The notes beneath the pieces are model-generated. The model did no database searches and was not told where the DNA came from. It worked only from the letters and a program-made list of their open reading frames with translations. Positions 5,647-9,674 of a stretch of 9,674 nt of DNA are shown here, piece by piece. Within the stretch, counting starts at the first letter, position 1. The number at the start of each line of letters is the position of its first letter. The position numbers and the translations under genes are program-made. The DNA is from Actinomycetes bacterium (GTDB lineage: Bacteria; Actinomycetota; Coriobacteriia; WRKU01), in contig WQXV01000027.1 of the NCBI GenBank assembly GCA_009781565.1, positions 1 to 9,674 of the forward strand. The letters are read 5' to 3'.

Positions 5647-6879
5647 ATGAGAACGGCCATGCCAACGGATTTCAATGCTGATAATCTTGCCCTTGCCATC
5701 GATGTGGGGACCTCCTTCGTCGAGGTGGCGTTGGTCGATCTCGATCGGCGCAGCGTACGCGCCCATGCACGCGATGTCAACCAACAGGTCTTCTTCGGTA
5801 CCAATGTGCTTTCACGGCTCTCCTCCGCACTGGAGGGAAGCACCGAAGACCTGCAACGCGCAGCGCAGGGCAGCGTGATCAGCGCTATCGGGAAGTTGGA
5901 TCCCCAGCTTCCTGCTCTGACCCAATTCGATCAAGATATCGAGCAGAACGTCGATCGCCTGCAGGTCGCTGCCGAAGCGATACTGTCTCATGTCGAGATG
6001 ATCGTCGTTGCTGGCAACAGCGTGATGGCACCGCTGTTCTGTGGGGTGGCTCCGCGTAATCTGGCCCAAGCTCCCTTCACACCCCATGACATCGCATGGT
6101 GCGAGACCGGTCCTCTGGTCGAGCTGTGGCGTGAGGCGCGGGAGAATAATGCGCTTGGGATACAAATGCTGCAACCACTTGATGCGTTCGTGGGAGGCGA
6201 CGCGCGAGCTGCCCTGATCGCCACTGGTCTGGCCGATCGATCTGGTGAGAGCGCTTCGCTTCTGGTCGATCTGGGAACGAACGCGGAGATCATGCTTCGA
6301 GATGGTGGAGACCTGTATGTGACCAGTGTGCCTGCCGGTCCCACCTTCGAAGGGGTGCTCGGCGGCATCGGGGGCAAACTGCGTGGCACCGATGTGATCG
6401 AACTGCTTGCCGATCGTCTCACGATAGGCGCGATCGATAACGAAGGCCTCGTGCTCGATGAGGAGGCTGCCCTTCCTCATACTCAAGATGACGTACGCGA
6501 GATCCAGCTTGCCAAAGCTGCGGTGCGCACCGGTATCGATATGCTGCTCGAGCATGCGCAGATCCGTCCCGAACGACTCGATTCCTTTTCGCTGGTGGGC
6601 GCATTCGGCAGAAACCTCGATGCCGAAGCCGCCCGCGCCATCGGGCTTTTCGCCCCTGAGCTTCCCATTCCGTCACCCCCGAGCTTCATGCAGGTGACGG
6701 ACTTTGAATCTGCCGATCTCGGCGGGGTCAATAACGCCGCACTGATCGGCGCGATCAAGGTGGCGCTCGGCTGCTCGACCGACATCGAAGGCGCCATCAC
6801 CCACCTCGATCTCGTCAATAACGCAGAGTTTTCCACCACATTTATCAATGCACTGCCCTTCGCTCTCCCACAAAAATGA
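5647..6879 (+). CDS. RACo-like ASKHA-family ATPase (DUF4445), lacking the ferredoxin domain
   Basis: The 410-residue protein matches the C-terminal part of reductive activators of corrinoid proteins (RACo/RamA type). Motifs in order: LAIDVGTSFVEVALVDL (phosphate 1, D19-S23), NQQVFFGTNVLSRL, corresponding to the family's N.Q..(F/Y)G.DVISR, GNSVMAPLFCGVAPRNLAQA (G123 on), LLVDLGTNAEI (phosphate 2, D208), AGPTFEG (230-236), REIQLAKAAVRTGIDMLL, LVGAFGRNLD (adenosine-side glycines, G318, G321) and GGVNNAALIGA. Characterised members add an N-terminal [2Fe-2S] domain and linker, are about 600 residues long, and reduce Co(II) to Co(I) using ATP. That domain is absent: no Cys cluster appears and the ASKHA fold starts at residue 14. 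The electron donor, if any, must be another protein, or the role differs. No corrinoid protein or methyltransferase lies nearby. No clear ribosome-binding site precedes ATG 5647 or the alternative ATG 5659. Confidence 0.82.
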   Translation: MRTAMPTDFNADNLALAIDVGTSFVEVALVDLDRRSVRAHARDVNQQVFFGTNVLSRLSSALEGSTEDLQRAAQGSVISAIGKLDPQLPALTQFDQDIEQNVDRLQVAAEAILSHVEMIVVAGNSVMAPLFCGVAPRNLAQAPFTPHDIAWCETGPLVELWREARENNALGIQMLQPLDAFVGGDARAALIATGLADRSGESASLLVDLGTNAEIMLRDGGDLYVTSVPAGPTFEGVLGGIGGKLRGTDVIELLADRLTIGAIDNEGLVLDEEAALPHTQDDVREIQLAKAAVRTGIDMLLEHAQIRPERLDSFSLVGAFGRNLDAEAARAIGLFAPELPIPSPPSFMQVTDFESADLGGVNNAALIGAIKVALGCSTDIEGAITHLDLVNNAEFSTTFINALPFALPQK

Positions 6880-6943
6880 CGATTTAGAGTACTATCGATA
6901 TCTAGGCTAGTTTTGTCGATGATGGAAGATATCCTACGTTTCG

Positions 6944-6949
6944 AAAGGG
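6944..6949 (+). promoter_or_regulatory. Ribosome-binding site deciding the acs start
   Basis: AAAGGG lies 5 nt before ATG 6955. In-frame upstream codons (TTG 6913, ATG 6919, ATG 6922) have no such site. The chosen start gives a 652-residue protein, the size of E. coli Acs, with motif residues numbered almost as in the enterobacterial enzyme. Confidence 0.75.
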
Positions 6950-6954
6950 TCGAC

Positions 6955-8913
6955 ATGGCAAAAGAGCAGATCTTCAAACCGAACAAAGAAATCACCAAAC
7001 GTGCTTGGATCTCTTCGATGGAAGAGTATCAGAAGATGTATGACGAGTCGGTAAAGCACCCTGAGAAGTTCTGGGACAAGCAAGCCAAGGAGTTCCTCTA
7101 TTGGAAAAAGCCCTGGGACAAGACGCTTGAGTGGGATTTCACCAAGCCGTACGTCTCATGGTTCGAAGGAGGGCTGACCAACGCCTCCTATAACTGTCTG
7201 GACCGCCATACGTTGGATGGGCGACGCAACAAAGCTGCGATCATCTGGGAGTCTGATGGTGGACGGACCAAGATGTATACCTATCAAAGTCTTTTGACCC
7301 GTGTCTGCCGTTTTGCCAATATTTTAAAGGACCATGGTATCAAGAAGGGCGATGTGGTCGCGATCTTCATGCCGATGGTGCCCGAAGTGGTGACCGCCAT
7401 GCTGGCATGCGCACGTATCGGAGCGATCCACACCATCATCTTCAGTGGGTTCTCCTCTCAAGCACTGCGCGACCGTATGCAGGACTCGAAGGCAAAAGCT
7501 TTGATCACGGTCGATGCCGGCAAACGCGGCGGACGCGTCATACCTCTCAAGGTCATGGCCGATGAGGCGATGCTGGAAGCGCCCAGCGTCAAGACCTGCA
7601 TCGTCGTCTCGCACTCACGCGCTACCGTCGATATGAAGCCGGGACGCGATTACTACTACCATGATGAGATGAGGCGCCGCGATATCACCAATGAATGTGA
7701 GCCCGAGTGGGTCGAGGCTAACCATCCTCTGTTCATCCTCTACACATCCGGCTCGACCGGCAAACCCAAAGGTGTCGTACACTCGACCGGAGGTTATCTG
7801 CTGGGAACGGCGATGACCACCAAATATGTCTTCGATCTGCATGACGATGACATCTATTTCTGTTCGGCCGATGTCGGCTGGATCACCGGACACAGCTACA
7901 TCGTCTATGGACCTCTTTGTATCGGAGGTACCTCGCTGATGTTCGAGGGTATTCCGACCTATCCTGATGCAGGGCGTTTTTGGCAGGTATGTGAGAAGCA
8001 TGCGGTCAACCAGTTCTATACCGCCCCGACCGCCATTCGTTCGCTGATGAAGAACGGGCCTGATGAGCCCTCAAAATACAACCTGTCGCAGTTGCGTATC
8101 CTCGGCTCGGTGGGCGAACCCATCAATCCGGAGGCGTGGCTGTGGTACTACCACGAGGTCGGCAAGGGCAAGTGCTCGGTCGTCGATACCTGGTGGCAGA
8201 CCGAGAGCGGTGCCCATATGATCAGCAACCTTCCCGGATGCACCCCGATGAAGCCAGGAAGTGCCACGCTACCGTTCTTCGGCGTACAACCCATCATCTT
8301 GACCGAAGAGAAGAAGGAAGCAGCCATCGATGAGGATGGGCGTTTGTGTATCAAGTTCCCCTGGCCTTCGATGTTGCGCCGGATGTGGGGCAAGGAATCT
8401 GATAAGCGCATGATGGATAACTACTTCGGGATCTTTCCCGGATACTACTTCAGCGGTGACGGTGCCGCGAAGGATAAGGATGGTTATTACTGGCTCAAGG
8501 GTCGTGTCGATGATGTCATCAATGTTTCGGGACATCGTATGTCGACCGCCGAGGTCGAAGCGGCACTCGACGCGCATGATGCGGTGGCTGAAGCCGCTGT
8601 GGTCGGCTACCCCCATGAGATCAAAGGTGAAGGTATCTATGGGTACGTCGTGCTCAATGAGGGCTATGAGCCAAGCGATGATTTGACCAAGATCATCATC
8701 GGCCATGTGCGCAAGGATATCGGACCGATCGCCAGCCCCGACTTTATCCACTACGTACCCGATCTGCCCAAGACACGCAGTGGCAAGATCATGCGTCGTA
8801 TCATTCGCAAGATCGCAGCCGGTAAGACCGATAAAGAGGGATTCGGTGATCTTTCGACGCTGGTCGATCCCGATATCGTCGATGTCATCATCGAGACGCG
8901 ACCGATCGTATAA
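6955..8913 (+). CDS. acsA: Acetyl-CoA synthetase (AMP-forming)
   Basis: The 652-residue ANL-superfamily ligase converts acetate, ATP and CoA to acetyl-CoA, AMP and pyrophosphate in the cytoplasm. The N-terminal extension has SWFEGGLTNASYNCLDRH. The P-loop-like motif YTSGSTGKPKGVVHSTGG is at 263-280. The acyl pocket can be read using Salmonella numbering: I310, T311, V386, W414 (VDTWWQTE), identical to the acetate enzyme except Val310 to Ile. The hinge and A8 region is YYFSGDGAAKDKDGYYWLKG followed by RVDDVINVSGHRMST. The catalytic lysine is K611 in PKTRSGKIMRR, the site normally silenced by acetylation and reactivated by deacetylases, so such control is plausible. It stands 75 nt after the RACo-like gene; no terminator or clear promoter was seen in that gap. 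The radical SAM gene starts 5 nt after its stop. Ile310 might slightly alter chain-length preference, but acetate remains the best call. Confidence 0.96.
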   Translation: MAKEQIFKPNKEITKRAWISSMEEYQKMYDESVKHPEKFWDKQAKEFLYWKKPWDKTLEWDFTKPYVSWFEGGLTNASYNCLDRHTLDGRRNKAAIIWESDGGRTKMYTYQSLLTRVCRFANILKDHGIKKGDVVAIFMPMVPEVVTAMLACARIGAIHTIIFSGFSSQALRDRMQDSKAKALITVDAGKRGGRVIPLKVMADEAMLEAPSVKTCIVVSHSRATVDMKPGRDYYYHDEMRRRDITNECEPEWVEANHPLFILYTSGSTGKPKGVVHSTGGYLLGTAMTTKYVFDLHDDDIYFCSADVGWITGHSYIVYGPLCIGGTSLMFEGIPTYPDAGRFWQVCEKHAVNQFYTAPTAIRSLMKNGPDEPSKYNLSQLRILGSVGEPINPEAWLWYYHEVGKGKCSVVDTWWQTESGAHMISNLPGCTPMKPGSATLPFFGVQPIILTEEKKEAAIDEDGRLCIKFPWPSMLRRMWGKESDKRMMDNYFGIFPGYYFSGDGAAKDKDGYYWLKGRVDDVINVSGHRMSTAEVEAALDAHDAVAEAAVVGYPHEIKGEGIYGYVVLNEGYEPSDDLTKIIIGHVRKDIGPIASPDFIHYVPDLPKTRSGKIMRRIIRKIAAGKTDKEGFGDLSTLVDPDIVDVIIETRPIV

Positions 8914-8918
8914 GTAGT

Positions 8919-9674
8919 ATGCTCAGCGAACGCTTCCTTACGCGGATGACGCGCCTGCTCAACCGCGGGTATCTTAACGGTGAGTATATCGATGATATCG
9001 TGCGCCTGCCCGATCCCGATCCCGACACCCTCTACATGCTCTATACCCATGTCCCCTTCTGCCGGCAGCTGTGCACCTACTGCTCGTTCAATCGGTTCTA
9101 TTTCGAAGAGGAGCGGGCACGCGCCTACTTTGCGAGCCTGCGTCAAGAGATGGAGATGGTAGCCGACCAAGGTTACCGCTTCGGGGCCATGTATGTCGGT
9201 GGAGGAACGCCGACCGTGCTGCTTGACGAGCTGGTCGCCACGATCGATCGGGCAAAATCTCTCTTCGGTGATATCGTCGATGTCAGTTCTGAGACCAATC
9301 CGACCGATCTGAACGATGAACTCTACGATGCGCTGCATGGCAAGGTGGATCGGCTCAGCGTGGGGGTGCAGAGCTTCGATAATGAGCTGCTGCGCCAGAT
9401 GGGCCGCTATGCGACCACCGGGAGTGCCGAGGAGACACTGGCGGCAGTCCAGTCCATGCAAGGAAAGTTCGGCTCGTTCAACGTCGATATGATATTCAAC
9501 TTCCCCTCACAGACCCTCGAGATACTTGAACGCGACCTCGAGCTGGTCAAACAGACCGGCTGCAACCAGACGACGTTCTATCCGCTGATGGCCTCACCGC
9601 TGCGACGCAAGCAACTGGAGCAGGCTATCGGGCGCATCGATTACGGGCGTGAATATGAGATGTATCAATTGATC
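8919..9674 (+). CDS. HemN/HemW-like radical SAM protein (partial, runs off the right edge)
   Basis: An open frame of 252 codons runs from ATG 8919 to the window end without a stop. The product has YTHVPFCRQLCTYCSFNRF, the CX3CX2C cluster motif (C48, C52, C55) that binds the [4Fe-4S] cluster cleaving S-adenosylmethionine. It continues with MYVGGGTPT (GGGTPT, 94-99), SSETNPTDL, RLSVGVQSFDNELLRQMGR and DMIFNFPSQT, the series of conserved blocks of the HemN superfamily. Canonical coproporphyrinogen dehydrogenase HemN has CX3CX2CXC; here the fourth position is Phe (F57), as in HemW and the heme-utilisation HutW/ChuW types. The exact activity (heme chaperone, heme breakdown or porphyrin oxidation) cannot be decided without the C terminus. 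It begins 5 nt after the acs stop with no visible Shine-Dalgarno, so it probably depends on translational coupling. A role linked to acetate metabolism is not implied. Confidence 0.88.
   Translation, partial: MLSERFLTRMTRLLNRGYLNGEYIDDIVRLPDPDPDTLYMLYTHVPFCRQLCTYCSFNRFYFEEERARAYFASLRQEMEMVADQGYRFGAMYVGGGTPTVLLDELVATIDRAKSLFGDIVDVSSETNPTDLNDELYDALHGKVDRLSVGVQSFDNELLRQMGRYATTGSAEETLAAVQSMQGKFGSFNVDMIFNFPSQTLEILERDLELVKQTGCNQTTFYPLMASPLRRKQLEQAIGRIDYGREYEMYQLI

Noticed and set aside
5812..6555. Long antisense open frame (247 codons) opposite the RACo-like gene
   Set aside because: Its translation shows no recognisable motif, and it is fully covered by a plus-strand gene with strong family motifs. 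Such frames are expected in G+C-rich coding DNA.
6880..6954. Promoter for acs in the gap after the RACo-like gene
   Set aside because: Candidate hexamers (TACTAT at 6890, TATCTA at 6899) lack a matching -35 and fit the consensus poorly, so no promoter is annotated.
8751..9461. Antisense open frame (236 codons) opposite acs and the radical SAM gene
   Set aside because: It is a shadow of two well-supported plus-strand genes, and no domain is visible in its product.

Overview
The window is a gene-dense bacterial chromosomal segment with a moderately high G+C content. Everything from about position 960 onward is on the plus strand. A short minus-strand block occupies the left edge. A TipA-like MerR regulator, two apparently leaderless starts, a RACo-type ASKHA protein and the overall composition suggest an anaerobic or microaerophilic actinobacterium, possibly a member of Coriobacteriia. 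This placement is inferred; no rRNA or other taxonomic marker is present.

Left block (1-890, minus strand): the N-terminal half of a TipA-like MerR regulator runs off the window edge. It is preceded by a textbook MerR-type operator/promoter, with a 19-bp -35/-10 spacer that contains a perfect 15-bp palindrome. Upstream of it on the same strand is an unrecognised small lipoprotein.

Middle block (963-5603, plus strand): a lipoate-protein ligase lacking the usual C-terminal accessory domain is followed by RNase D. Both begin a few bases after a -10-like hexamer and look leaderless. Next comes a tightly packed run: YugP-like membrane zinc metallopeptidase, exodeoxyribonuclease VII large and small subunits (xseA, xseB), and a HIT-family nucleotide hydrolase. 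Gaps in this run are 3-5 nt, and the xseB/HIT pair overlaps as ATGA. This is mostly housekeeping: lipoylation, RNA 3' processing, membrane proteolysis, ssDNA degradation/repair and nucleotide hydrolysis.

Right block (5647-9674, plus strand): a RACo/DUF4445-type ASKHA ATPase without the N-terminal ferredoxin domain of characterised corrinoid activators, a full-length AMP-forming acetyl-CoA synthetase with all core motifs, and the start of a HemN/HemW-like radical SAM protein that leaves the window. The ferredoxin-less RACo-like protein, with no corrinoid protein or methyltransferase beside it, is the least explained gene here.

No tRNA, rRNA, CRISPR array, insertion sequence or prophage gene was seen. 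No gene-free stretch exceeds about 115 nt. I did not find a convincing novel multi-gene system. The best leads are the RACo-like protein, the one-domain lipoate ligase, the leaderless starts, the MerR operator and a marked excess of GATC.
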